Shown here piece after piece: positions 1 to 5,323 of a DNA stretch of 5,638 bases; within the stretch, counting starts at the first letter, position 1; the number at the start of each line of letters is the position of its first letter. Source of the DNA: an uncultured Alphaproteobacteria bacterium (GTDB lineage Bacteria > Pseudomonadota > Alphaproteobacteria > Reyranellales > Reyranellaceae); contig CAIYWM010000672.1 of the NCBI GenBank assembly GCA_903929895.1, positions 1 through 5,638 of the forward strand, given 5' to 3'. Both the position numbers and the translations under genes were made by a program. The notes under the pieces were generated by a model. It had not been told where the DNA came from and did no database searches. It saw only the letters and a list, made by a program, of their open reading frames with translations.

Positions 1-269
1 CTCACCCCAGCTCCCAGGCCCACGATGCAAAGTGCGTCGTAGTCGGCGGTGACCAGCTCGCGTCGGCCGCCAGAGGTGACCTCGACCCATCGCGTGACTT
101 CCTCACTCTTGAAGACGAGCCGGTCGCCCTGCGGTTCGCAGCACTCCAGTTGCGTTCCCGGTGCGGCGAAAAAAACGAGATCGACGTCCGGATAGGCCCT
201 GCCGAGTGAATTCCAGGCGCGCTTCCAGTTGTCGATATGAGAGTTGCCCAGCAGGGCAATGCGGATCAT
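1..269 (-). CDS. SGNH-hydrolase-like protein with N-terminal GNSH motif (partial, runs off left edge)
   Basis: An open frame starts with ATG at 269-267 and stays open for 89 codons to the window edge, so the C-terminus is missing. The N-terminus reads MIRIALLGNSHIDNWKRAW. A hydrophobic beta-strand followed by G-N-S-H (residues 8-11) matches block I of SGNH/GDSL-type hydrolases, where the Ser would be the nucleophile. Further on come VDLVFFAAPGT (about residues 29-39) and YDALCIVGLGAG (about 77-88), both plausible core strands of a Rossmann-like SGNH fold. The start codon overlaps the TGA of the GSCFA gene by ATGA (266-269), so translation is probably coupled. No signal peptide is visible, which suggests a cytoplasmic protein. 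The substrate is unknown. An acyl- or sugar-esterase role is inference from the fold motif only, and the catalytic Asp/His would lie outside the window. Confidence 0.8.
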   Translation of the reverse strand, partial: MIRIALLGNSHIDNWKRAWNSLGRAYPDVDLVFFAAPGTQLECCEPQGDRLVFKSEEVTRWVEVTSGGRRELVTADYDALCIVGLGAGV

Positions 270-1342
270 CGGGAGAAAGCATCGAGAAGGATGTCTTCGC
301 AGACCACCTCGTCGGCCGGGGCCCCGGGCGTCCGGCTCTTGTCCGGCTCGCCGGCAGGTCCGCCCGGTATGGCCGGGACGGACGCTTGCGCAAGGGCCGG
401 TTGCGCCTCGAAGAAGATTCGCATCACCGCCTCCACGCCCGGCTCGGTGATCTGTCGTGCATCGTCTGAATGGAACGCGCCCCGCGTGGAGGCGCTGGAG
501 AGGAGGTCGAAGGACGGAAAATAATCGACGTTCTCGAACACCTCGGCCAGCTTTCCGGCCACCGCACGCAGCACCGATTTCGAATAGGTCGTCGCGACAA
601 GAACGTGTTGGTCGCTGGCCGTGGCGGCGAGCGGAACCGGCGAGACGGTGAGCAGGAACTTCAACTCGGGATTCCGCTTCATCGCGAGCCGGCGGAACTT
701 GACGAAGTCCTGGTACACCTCGAGGAAATCGAAGTTCCTGAAGGCGTGCACGTCGGGCTGATAGGAGCCGGCAATCGTCCCCGGTGCGGTCGGATACACC
801 GTGCCCGACTCCCTGTGGGTCCAGGCTTCCGTCAGGCCGAGCGTGAAGACGAAGACATCTGACCTGGCGAACAGGCGTCGCACCCGGGTGAGATGCTGCA
901 CGCGGTGTCGCTGCACAGCCTCGGCAGAAGGCAATCCCGCCGGTTCGACTCCGATCCGCATCGCATCGAAGAAGCGGCCGTCCCGTTCCCAGACGGCATC
1001 GGACGGCGCGAACCGGCCAGTGGCTTCCTGGATGAGTTGCAGGAGATGGCGAACCGTATAGATGTTGCCGTATCGGGCCGAGTATATGCCGTAGCCGTAT
1101 TTGACGGCGTTGGCCGCGGACAGGCCGTGTGGGGCCGGCTCGAGGTCGACGACGGCGGCGTTCCTCGCGCGCAGATATCGGGAAATATGCTGGGCGAAGC
1201 AGCTGCCCGCCGTTGCAATGCGCGTATCCGGGCCGAAGCGGAACTTTGGCTGCCACAACTCGGAGACCGTCTCGGGAGACCGCCGGGACATGGCTCCCTT
1301 CCAGAAGGCTTTGGAAGGGAGGTCGGAGTATGGCGAAACCAT
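266..1342 (-). CDS. GSCFA domain-containing protein
   Basis: A 358-residue protein with the family's hallmark GSCFA at residues 46-50 (ATAGSCFAQHI). It also has the usual N-terminal PYSDLPSKAFW (4-14), a TLGLTEAW block (167-174), SPVPLAATA (from 234) and YFPSFDLL (from 274). The GSCFA family (Pfam PF08885) is named for this motif and is functionally uncharacterised; its GS motif and strand pattern resemble SGNH esterases. ATG at 1342 is chosen because the conserved PYSDLP segment begins at residue 4, although the upstream ribosome-binding site is weak. Residues about 312-343 are a Pro/Ala/Gly-rich linker, followed by a short acidic-hydrophobic tail ending CEDILLDAFSR. There is no signal peptide. 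The gene lies 49 bp after the lactonase gene and overlaps the next gene by 4 bp, so it is probably co-transcribed with both. A role in modifying an acylated or glycan substrate is conjecture. Confidence 0.92.
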   Translation of the reverse strand: MVSPYSDLPSKAFWKGAMSRRSPETVSELWQPKFRFGPDTRIATAGSCFAQHISRYLRARNAAVVDLEPAPHGLSAANAVKYGYGIYSARYGNIYTVRHLLQLIQEATGRFAPSDAVWERDGRFFDAMRIGVEPAGLPSAEAVQRHRVQHLTRVRRLFARSDVFVFTLGLTEAWTHRESGTVYPTAPGTIAGSYQPDVHAFRNFDFLEVYQDFVKFRRLAMKRNPELKFLLTVSPVPLAATASDQHVLVATTYSKSVLRAVAGKLAEVFENVDYFPSFDLLSSASTRGAFHSDDARQITEPGVEAVMRIFFEAQPALAQASVPAIPGGPAGEPDKSRTPGAPADEVVCEDILLDAFSR

Positions 1343-1391
1343 CGGCAGGTTCGATCTCGTTCGGAATGCAGCTTTTCGTTGCCGTGAGTCC

Positions 1392-2207
1392 CTAGTCCAG
1401 CCGGACGCTCACGCCTTCCAGTCCCTTGCCCGAGGCGGGATAGCGCACCATCACCTCGGCGTCGTGGCCGGGGATCACCATCTCGACCCGGCCCTCGGCC
1501 AGCTTCTTGAGCTTGTCGTAGCCCGCCAGCATGTCGGCGACCGAGTAGACGATCGAGAACAGCTTGTCGTTGTTGACGCCCCAGAAATAGTGGCTGGCGT
1601 CGGACGCGAGCACGAGCCAGCCGTTGCGTGTGTTGATGCGCACCGACTGGATGCCGGCGGTGTGGCCGCCGATCAGGTGCAGCGAGATGCCGGGCTGCAG
1701 CTCCTCGTCGCCGTCGTGGAACACCAGCCGACCGCCGTACAGCGCGCGCACCATGCCGACGATGTCCTCGCACTCGTAGGCGTGGCGGAACGGTCCCTTG
1801 CACATGTGCCGGCCGGTCGCGAAGTTCATCTCCTTGTCCTGGAGATGGAAGCGCGCCTTGGGAAAGCGGTCCCAGTTGCCGATATGGTCGTAGTGCAGGT
1901 GGGTGACGATGACGTCCTCGACCTCCTTGGCGTCGATGCCGATCTCACTCAGCAGGTCGGCGGGATTCTTCTTCACCTCGCGGCCGCGCTGCTTGCCCAC
2001 GGTCGCATTGAAGCCGGTGTCGATCACGATCGGCTTGCCGCCGATGGTGCGGTGGCCGCTCTCGTCGAGCGGGATCGCGACCCAGACGAAATAGTCCATC
2101 GGGAAGTCGGCATCGTGCGGGTCGGGGTTGATCTGCACTTCCCATGCCTTGCGCGGCAGGTGGGCATACTTGACCGCATGCACCTCGTAGATCGGCGTCG
2201 AACGCAT
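1392..2207 (-). CDS. N-acyl homoserine lactonase family metallo-beta-lactamase-fold hydrolase
   Basis: A 271-residue metallo-beta-lactamase fold protein. The dinuclear metal site is complete: HLHYDH at 103-108 (ligands H103, H105, D107, H108), H182 in GGHTAG, D203 in ASDAS and H248 in PGHD. Length and layout fit the AHL-lactonase family (AiiA/AttM-like), which opens the lactone ring of acyl-homoserine lactone signals. Family members also hydrolyse other lactones, so the quorum-quenching role is likely but unproven. The AiiA segment D-A-S-Y is D-A-S-H-Y here (203-207), so the usual catalytic Tyr is either replaced by H206 or displaced to Y207. No signal peptide is seen, so it is probably cytoplasmic. 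ATG at 2207 is supported by GAAGGAAACAAAG just upstream (AAGGA at 7-8 nt). It is the first gene of a minus-strand unit that continues into the GSCFA gene. Hairpins and a palindrome in the gap upstream suggest regulation. Confidence 0.9.
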   Translation of the reverse strand: MRSTPIYEVHAVKYAHLPRKAWEVQINPDPHDADFPMDYFVWVAIPLDESGHRTIGGKPIVIDTGFNATVGKQRGREVKKNPADLLSEIGIDAKEVEDVIVTHLHYDHIGNWDRFPKARFHLQDKEMNFATGRHMCKGPFRHAYECEDIVGMVRALYGGRLVFHDGDEELQPGISLHLIGGHTAGIQSVRINTRNGWLVLASDASHYFWGVNNDKLFSIVYSVADMLAGYDKLKKLAEGRVEMVIPGHDAEVMVRYPASGKGLEGVSVRLD

Positions 2208-2219
2208 CTTTGTTTCCTT
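2208..2219 (-). promoter_or_regulatory. Ribosome-binding site of the lactonase gene
   Basis: Read on the minus strand, AAGGAAACAAAG lies directly before the ATG at 2207. The AAGGA core is at good spacing and fixes this start. The 3' arm of a 6-bp hairpin (2220-2240) abuts it, so folding of the leader could affect ribosome access. Confidence 0.6.
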
Positions 2220-2240
2220 CCCGGCGGGTTCGTTGCCGGG
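2220..2240 (-). other. Leader hairpin next to the lactonase ribosome-binding site
   Basis: CCCGGC (2220-2225) and GCCGGG (2235-2240) form a 6-bp perfect inverted repeat with a 9-nt loop. It has no U-tract, so it is not a classic terminator. On the minus-strand transcript it ends right where the Shine-Dalgarno of the lactonase begins. Confidence 0.4.
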
Positions 2241-2244
2241 ACCC

Positions 2245-2270
2245 TAGCGCGCCCGCGGGCTCCCGCGCTA
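2245..2270 (-). other. Second leader hairpin upstream of the lactonase gene
   Basis: TAGCGCG (2245-2251) and CGCGCTA (2264-2270) form a 7-bp perfect inverted repeat. The loop contains the self-complementary octamer CCCGCGGG (2252-2259). It is separated from the 2220-2240 hairpin by only 4 nt. On the minus strand its first three bases (2270-2268) are the TAG stop of a tiny upstream ORF. The function is unknown; it may be a leader element for the lactonase unit or simply GC-rich self-complementarity. Confidence 0.4.
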
Positions 2271-2301
2271 CACTGACCGCATGGCCCGCACGGACCTCCT
2301 T
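2268..2301 (-). other. Consensus Shine-Dalgarno with tiny upstream ORF (possible leader peptide)
   Basis: On the minus strand AAGGAGGT (2301-2294) is a perfect 8-base match to the anti-Shine-Dalgarno of 16S rRNA, yet no long gene follows it. Instead, GTG at 2291 and an in-frame ATG at 2282 lead to TAG at 2270-2268 after seven or four codons (the short form reads MRSV). Spacing is not ideal for either start (2 or 11 nt). The stop coincides with the start of the 2245-2270 hairpin, an arrangement seen in leader-peptide attenuators, but this could be chance. Confidence 0.3.
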
Positions 2302-2319
2302 GGAAAGCGAATTAGCACC

Positions 2320-2340
2320 ACGGTTTGCACTGCAAACCGT
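2320..2340. promoter_or_regulatory. 21-bp perfect palindrome, candidate operator
   Basis: ACGGTTTGCA (2320-2329), one central base, then TGCAAACCGT (2331-2340): ten out of ten positions are complementary. It sits in the divergent gap, 43 nt before the ACT-domain gene and about 112 nt before the lactonase gene. No U-tract follows, and the one-base centre is poor for an RNA hairpin but typical of a homodimer DNA-binding site. The TTTGCA-N-TGCAAA core also fits the loose T-N11-A pattern of LysR-type sites, and MarR, TetR or LuxR-type binding is possible. The regulator cannot be assigned from this window. Confidence 0.55.
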
Positions 2341-2370
2341 TGCGTTGCCGCGTTCGCCTGTCATTCGTCC

Positions 2371-2375
2371 AAGGA
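2371..2375 (+). promoter_or_regulatory. Ribosome-binding site deciding the ACT gene start
   Basis: AAGGA lies 8 nt before ATG 2384. This supports the short 84-residue protein over an upstream extension from 2210, whose extra residues look like untranslated GC-rich sequence. Confidence 0.6.
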
Positions 2376-2383
2376 TTCATCCG

Positions 2384-2638
2384 ATGTCTGCCGTTCTCTC
2401 CCTCAAGCGTAGCAATTCCACCGTCCGTTACTGTTTCGAGGCCGACGCCGAGCCCGGCGTGCTGCCGCGCGCGCTCGAACTGATCGCCAAGCGCGGCCTC
2501 GTGCCGGCGCGCGTATTCGCCCAGGCCGACGGCGACGCGCTCAATGTCGAGATCGAGGTCGAAGGGCTGGAGCCGTCCGTCGCCGAGCATGTCGGCCGCT
2601 CGCTCGGCCAGATCGTCGGCGTGCGGCACGTGTTCTGA
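2384..2638 (+). CDS. Stand-alone ACT-domain protein, similar to acetolactate synthase small subunit IlvM
   Basis: An 84-residue protein that is essentially one ACT domain. After about 12 residues comes a beta-strand (TVRYCFEADAEPG), a helix (VLPRALELIAKRG), a strand (LVPARVFAQ), LNVEIEVEGL, a second helix (PSVAEHVGRSLGQI) and a final strand (VGVRHVF). This babbab order and the Gly after helix 1 follow IlvM (about 87 residues in E. coli), in which the ACT domain is the regulatory subunit of acetohydroxyacid synthase. No catalytic large subunit gene is visible nearby, so it may act in trans on a distant synthase or bind another ligand as an orphan sensor. The start is set by AAGGA at 2371-2375. 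It is the only complete plus-strand gene in the window, transcribed divergently from the lactonase gene and towards a large palindromic repeat. A possible operator lies 43 nt upstream. Confidence 0.8.
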   Translation: MSAVLSLKRSNSTVRYCFEADAEPGVLPRALELIAKRGLVPARVFAQADGDALNVEIEVEGLEPSVAEHVGRSLGQIVGVRHVF

Positions 2639-2662
2639 TCGCCTTGCTCCCACGGCACTTTC

Positions 2663-2759
2663 CCTCATCCTGAGGAGGCCGCGCAGCGGCCGTCTCGAAG
2701 GATGGGCAACGGACGTGGTGCTCGTGCCCATGCTTCGAGACGCGCTCCTCAGCATGAGG
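2663..2759. repeat. REP-like composite palindromic repeat in convergent gap
   Basis: Outer arms CCTCATCCTGAGGAG (2663-2677) and CTCCTCAGCATGAGG (2745-2759) pair with one mismatch. Inner arms GTCTCGAAGGATGGGCA (2692-2708) and TGCCCATGCTTCGAGAC (2725-2741) also pair with one mismatch. Between the left arms is a perfect hairpin, GGCCGC (2677-2682) / GCGGCC (2686-2691). The whole can fold as one long branched structure. Elements of this sequence type are frequent between genes in Bradyrhizobium and related alphaproteobacteria (from memory, not searched). It starts 24 bp after the ACT gene stop and ends 31 bp before the stop of the converging operon, so it may help end transcripts from both sides, though no U-tract is present. 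Confidence 0.8.
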
Positions 2760-2790
2760 TGGGTGTTGGTGGGGAGGCGCTTTTTCGAGC

Positions 2791-3771
2791 CTACTCCGTG
2801 AAGGTGATCTTGTTGTCGCGGATCACCTTGCCCCAGGTCTCGACCTCGCCCTTGGCGAAGCTGTCCATCTGCCCCGGGGTCCAGTCCTTGAGCACGACGC
2901 CGAGCTGGTTGGCGCGGGCGACCACGGCTTCCATCTTGCCGACCTTGCGCATCGCGGCGTTGAGCTTGTCGATGATGGGCTGCGGCGTGCCGGCCGGCGC
3001 GAACAGCGCGAACCAGCCGTCGAGGATGAAGCCCGGCAGGCCCGCTTCGGCGGTCGTGGGAATGTCGGGGAAGGCCGGCAGGCGCTTCTCGCTGGCCAGC
3101 GCCAGCGCCTTGAGGTTGCCGTTGCGGATGTGGCCGGACACGGCGGGCGGCGTCACGATCAGCAGCTCGACCTGGCCTGCCACGGTGTCGGCGGTGGCGG
3201 GGCCGGCGCCCTTGTAGGGGACGTGGATCAGGTCGAGGCCCGCCGCCTTGTTCAGCAGCACGCCGCCGAGATGCGGCACCGAGCCCGCGCCCACCGAGGC
3301 GTAGTTCAGCTTGCCGGGATTGGCCTTGGCGTAGGCGATGAAGCTCTTGAGGTCGTCGACCGGCACCTTCTTGGCGACCACGATGACGTGCGGCGCCATC
3401 GCGCCCATGGCGACGCCCACGAAATCGTCGGGCTTCCAGTTGAGGTCCTTGATCAGCGCCGGGTTGGCCGAATGGTAGGCCGAATACTGCATCAGCAGCG
3501 TGTAGCCGTCCGGCTTGGCGCGGGCGACGAGGGCGGTGCCGATGTTGCCGTTGCCGCCGCCCTTGTTGTCGACGAGGATCTGTACGCCCAGCTCCTGGCT
3601 CAGCAGGTCGGACTAGAGCCGCGCGACGAGATCGGTGCCGCCGCCCGGCGGCGCCGGGATCACCATGGTGATCGGCTTGTCGGGATAGTTGGCTTGGGCG
3701 AAGGCGGTGCCGGCGAGGGCGGTGGTGGCGAGGCCAGTGGTCGCGAGGGCGACGAAGCTGCGACGTTTCAT
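2791..3771 (-). pseudogene. Tripartite tricarboxylate transporter (Bug/TctC family) substrate-binding protein, interrupted by in-frame TAG
   Basis: Reading through one stop gives 326 codon positions, the normal length of Bug-family periplasmic binding proteins of TctABC-type transporters. Residues 1-25 are a signal peptide (MKRRSF..., Ala/Thr-rich core, AFA|QA). YPDKPITMVIPAPPGGGTD follows at 29-47, the family's N-terminal signature. Later segments include NGNIG (about 74-78), PDGYTLL (87-93), VPYKGAGPA, GLPGF and FALFAPAGTP, ending DNKITFTE. Codon 53 is TAG (plus-strand cta at 3613-3615) and both sides are in the same frame, so a single base substitution explains it. If real, only a 52-residue fragment is exported. 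Reinitiation at M94 (3492) would lack the signal peptide. A sequencing error or amber suppression are alternatives. A good GGAGGAGGAA Shine-Dalgarno precedes ATG 3771, which overlaps the GST stop. No TctA/TctB membrane genes are seen; Bug proteins are often encoded without them. Confidence 0.88.
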
Positions 3772-4400
3772 GGGTAGTTCCTCCTCCAGGTTTCTTTCAG
3801 TTCCGGCCGTGCATCGGCCTTGCGCGCGATCGCGAAGAGCTTGGGTGTCTCGGCCTCGAACCAGCCGCGCCGCGGGCGCCAGCGGGTCATGACGTCGAGG
3901 TAGATGTCGAGGGCAGAGAAGCGTTCGCCCAGGAACCACGGCGCGCCGGCCTCGCTCTCGACCTGGCGCCACAGGCGCTGGGCATAGGCGTCGGCGGCGG
4001 CGCGGAACGGATCGCGCGCGGCGTTCACCGCCACGAAGCGCGACGGATCGTCGGCATAGGTGAAGGTGGGATAGATGTTGGCCACCAGGAACACCAGCCA
4101 GCGCAGGAACTTCGCCCGCTCCGGCGCGCCCGGTCCGGGCACCAGCTGCTCGCTGCCGGTGACGTCGGCCAGCAGCAGGGTGATGGCCGCGCTCTCGCTC
4201 ATGACGCTGCCGTCGGGCATCACCAGCGTCGGCACCTGGGCCAGCGGATTGACCTTCTGCAGCCGGGCCTTGGCGTCGGGGTCCTTGAACAGATCCCCGA
4301 CCGCCTCATAGGTGAAGGGCAGCCCGTACCAGTCGAGCTGGGCCTCGACGATGGCCGAGCCCCAGCCCGGCCGGCCCCACAGCGTGTAGCCGCCGCTCAC
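3768..4400 (-). CDS. Glutathione S-transferase family protein
   Basis: A 210-residue cytosolic-type GST. The N-terminal thioredoxin-like half has YTLWGRPGWGS (5-15) in the active-site loop, where S15 or a neighbour could activate glutathione. It also has VPTL (56-59) with the conserved cis-Pro57, and SES (68-70), the usual glutathione gamma-glutamyl-binding pair. The C-terminal all-helical half carries GERFSALDIYLDV (158-170), matching the N-capping box and hydrophobic staple with D165. The class is unclear and the electrophilic substrate is unknown. The start is GTG at 4400, since the family N-terminus fits from there and no closer ATG exists. There is almost no Shine-Dalgarno, only a GC-rich 10-bp spacer after the dehydrogenase stop, so translation is likely coupled to that gene. 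The TGA at 3770-3768 overlaps the ATG of the binding-protein gene. It is the middle gene of a three-gene operon. Confidence 0.9.
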   Translation of the reverse strand: MSGGYTLWGRPGWGSAIVEAQLDWYGLPFTYEAVGDLFKDPDAKARLQKVNPLAQVPTLVMPDGSVMSESAAITLLLADVTGSEQLVPGPGAPERAKFLRWLVFLVANIYPTFTYADDPSRFVAVNAARDPFRAAADAYAQRLWRQVESEAGAPWFLGERFSALDIYLDVMTRWRPRRGWFEAETPKLFAIARKADARPELKETWRRNYP

Positions 4401-4410
4401 CCGGCCGGCC

Positions 4411-5280
4411 CTACGGCTTCTGCAGCGGCTGGATCAGGGACGAGGTGTCCCAGCGTCCGCCGCCACGCGCCTGCACCCGCTCGTAGAACTGGTCGACCAG
4501 CGCGACCAGCGGCATGCCGGCCTTCTGGCGCTTGCCCTCGGCCAGCGCGATGCCCAGGTCCTTGCGCATCCAGTCGACGGCGAACCCGTAATCGAACTTG
4601 CCGGCGACCATGTTCTGCCAGCGATTCTCCATCTGCCAGCTCTGCGCCGCGCCCTTGGAGATGGCGCCCAGCGCCTTCTCCATGTCGAGCCCGGCGCGCT
4701 GGCCGAGGTTCAGCGCTTCGGCCAGGCCCTGCACGATGCCGGCGATGCACATCTGGTTCATCATCTTGGTGACCTGGCCGGCGCCCGGCGGGCCGATCAG
4801 CGTGACCGCCTTCGAGAAGGCGTCGGCCACCGGCTTGGCCTTGTCGAACGGGCCCTGCTCGCCGCCGCACATCACGGTGAGCTGGCCGTTCTCGGCGCCC
4901 GCCTGGCCGCCCGAGACCGGCGCGTCGATGAAGTCGATGCCGAGCTTCTGGCCCGCTTCATGGAGCTCGCGCGCGATGTCGGCCGAGGCGGTGGTGTTGT
5001 CGAAGAAGATGGTGCCCTTGGCCATGCCGGCAAAGGCGCCGTCGGGCCCCAGCACGACCGAGCGCAGATCGTCGTCGTTGCCGACGCAGCAGAACACGAT
5101 TTCCTGGCCGACCGCCGCCTCGCGTGGCGTCTTCGCGGCCTTGCCCTTGTGCTTCTGCGTCCAGGCCTCGGCCTTGGCGAAGGTGCGATTGTAGACCGTG
5201 ACCTCGTGACCCTTGGCGGCGAGATGGCCCGCCATCGGGAAGCCCATCACGCCCAGTCCCAGAAATGCCACCTTGGCCAT
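4411..5280 (-). CDS. NAD(P)-dependent beta-hydroxyacid dehydrogenase (3-hydroxyisobutyrate dehydrogenase family)
   Basis: A 289-residue protein, the standard family length. The Rossmann motif GLGVMG is at 8-13 and the second-strand end YNRT at 30-33. The Asn-Arg there, rather than an acidic residue, favours NADPH. The substrate-binding signature DAPVSGG is at 119-125, and the catalytic block GAGQVTKMMNQ (166-176) contains Lys172. KDLGIAL (240-246) supplies the second conserved Lys. The reaction is reversible oxidation of a beta-hydroxy acid to its semialdehyde. 3-Hydroxyisobutyrate, tartronate semialdehyde/glycerate or a succinic semialdehyde analogue are all possible, so no symbol is given. 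The start at 5280 is supported by GGGAGGGAA at about 5 nt and by the Rossmann strand beginning at residue 3; a 57-residue extension from 5454 is rejected. It is the first gene of the operon, with a promoter and hairpin just upstream. Confidence 0.93.
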   Translation of the reverse strand: MAKVAFLGLGVMGFPMAGHLAAKGHEVTVYNRTFAKAEAWTQKHKGKAAKTPREAAVGQEIVFCCVGNDDDLRSVVLGPDGAFAGMAKGTIFFDNTTASADIARELHEAGQKLGIDFIDAPVSGGQAGAENGQLTVMCGGEQGPFDKAKPVADAFSKAVTLIGPPGAGQVTKMMNQMCIAGIVQGLAEALNLGQRAGLDMEKALGAISKGAAQSWQMENRWQNMVAGKFDYGFAVDWMRKDLGIALAEGKRQKAGMPLVALVDQFYERVQARGGGRWDTSSLIQPLQKP

Positions 5281-5298
5281 CGTTCCCTCCCGCGAAAT

Positions 5299-5318
5299 CC
5301 GCCCCGTCCGCGGGGCGG
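5299..5318 (-). other. 8-bp hairpin at the predicted 5' end of the dehydrogenase operon mRNA
   Basis: CCGCCCCG (5299-5306), a 4-base loop and CGGGGCGG (5311-5318) form a perfect 8-bp GC stem. It ends 18 nt before the start codon and begins at about the +1 predicted from the upstream -10 box. It could stabilise the 5' end of the mRNA, or as DNA act as an operator. There is no U-tract to suggest termination. Confidence 0.5.
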
Positions 5319-5323
5319 CGGCG

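Noticed and set aside
2..259. Minus-strand 85-codon open frame at the left edge
   Set aside because: A Ser/Arg/Thr/Pro-rich shadow. The overlapping frame from ATG 269 has the GNSH motif and an ATGA coupling to the previous gene.
832..1803. Minus-strand open frame of 323 codons spanning the lactonase-GSCFA junction
   Set aside because: It is out of frame with both real genes, and its Arg/Ser/Pro-rich translation is a frame-shifted reading of them.
2269..2274. TACACT as a -10 box for the ACT-domain gene
   Set aside because: No -35 hexamer is found 16-18 bp upstream and the bases are part of a hairpin arm, so support is too weak to list as a promoter.
1101..2276. Long plus-strand open frame of 391 codons
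   Set aside because: It lies antisense to the lactonase and part of the GSCFA gene. The protein is a low-complexity V/A/D/H/L-rich shadow typical of GC-rich antisense frames, while the minus frame has complete conserved motifs.
2210..2383. N-terminal extension of the ACT-domain protein by 58 residues
   Set aside because: The extension has no domain character, overlaps the palindrome and hairpins, and the ATG at 2384 has its own ribosome-binding site.
3130..3777. Plus-strand open frame of 215 codons over the binding-protein gene
   Set aside because: Antisense shadow rich in Gly/Arg/Asp/Val with no recognisable motif; the opposite frame is a clear Bug-family protein.
4598..5194. Plus-strand open frame of 198 codons over the dehydrogenase gene
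   Set aside because: Antisense to a gene with intact Rossmann and catalytic motifs; no family features of its own.
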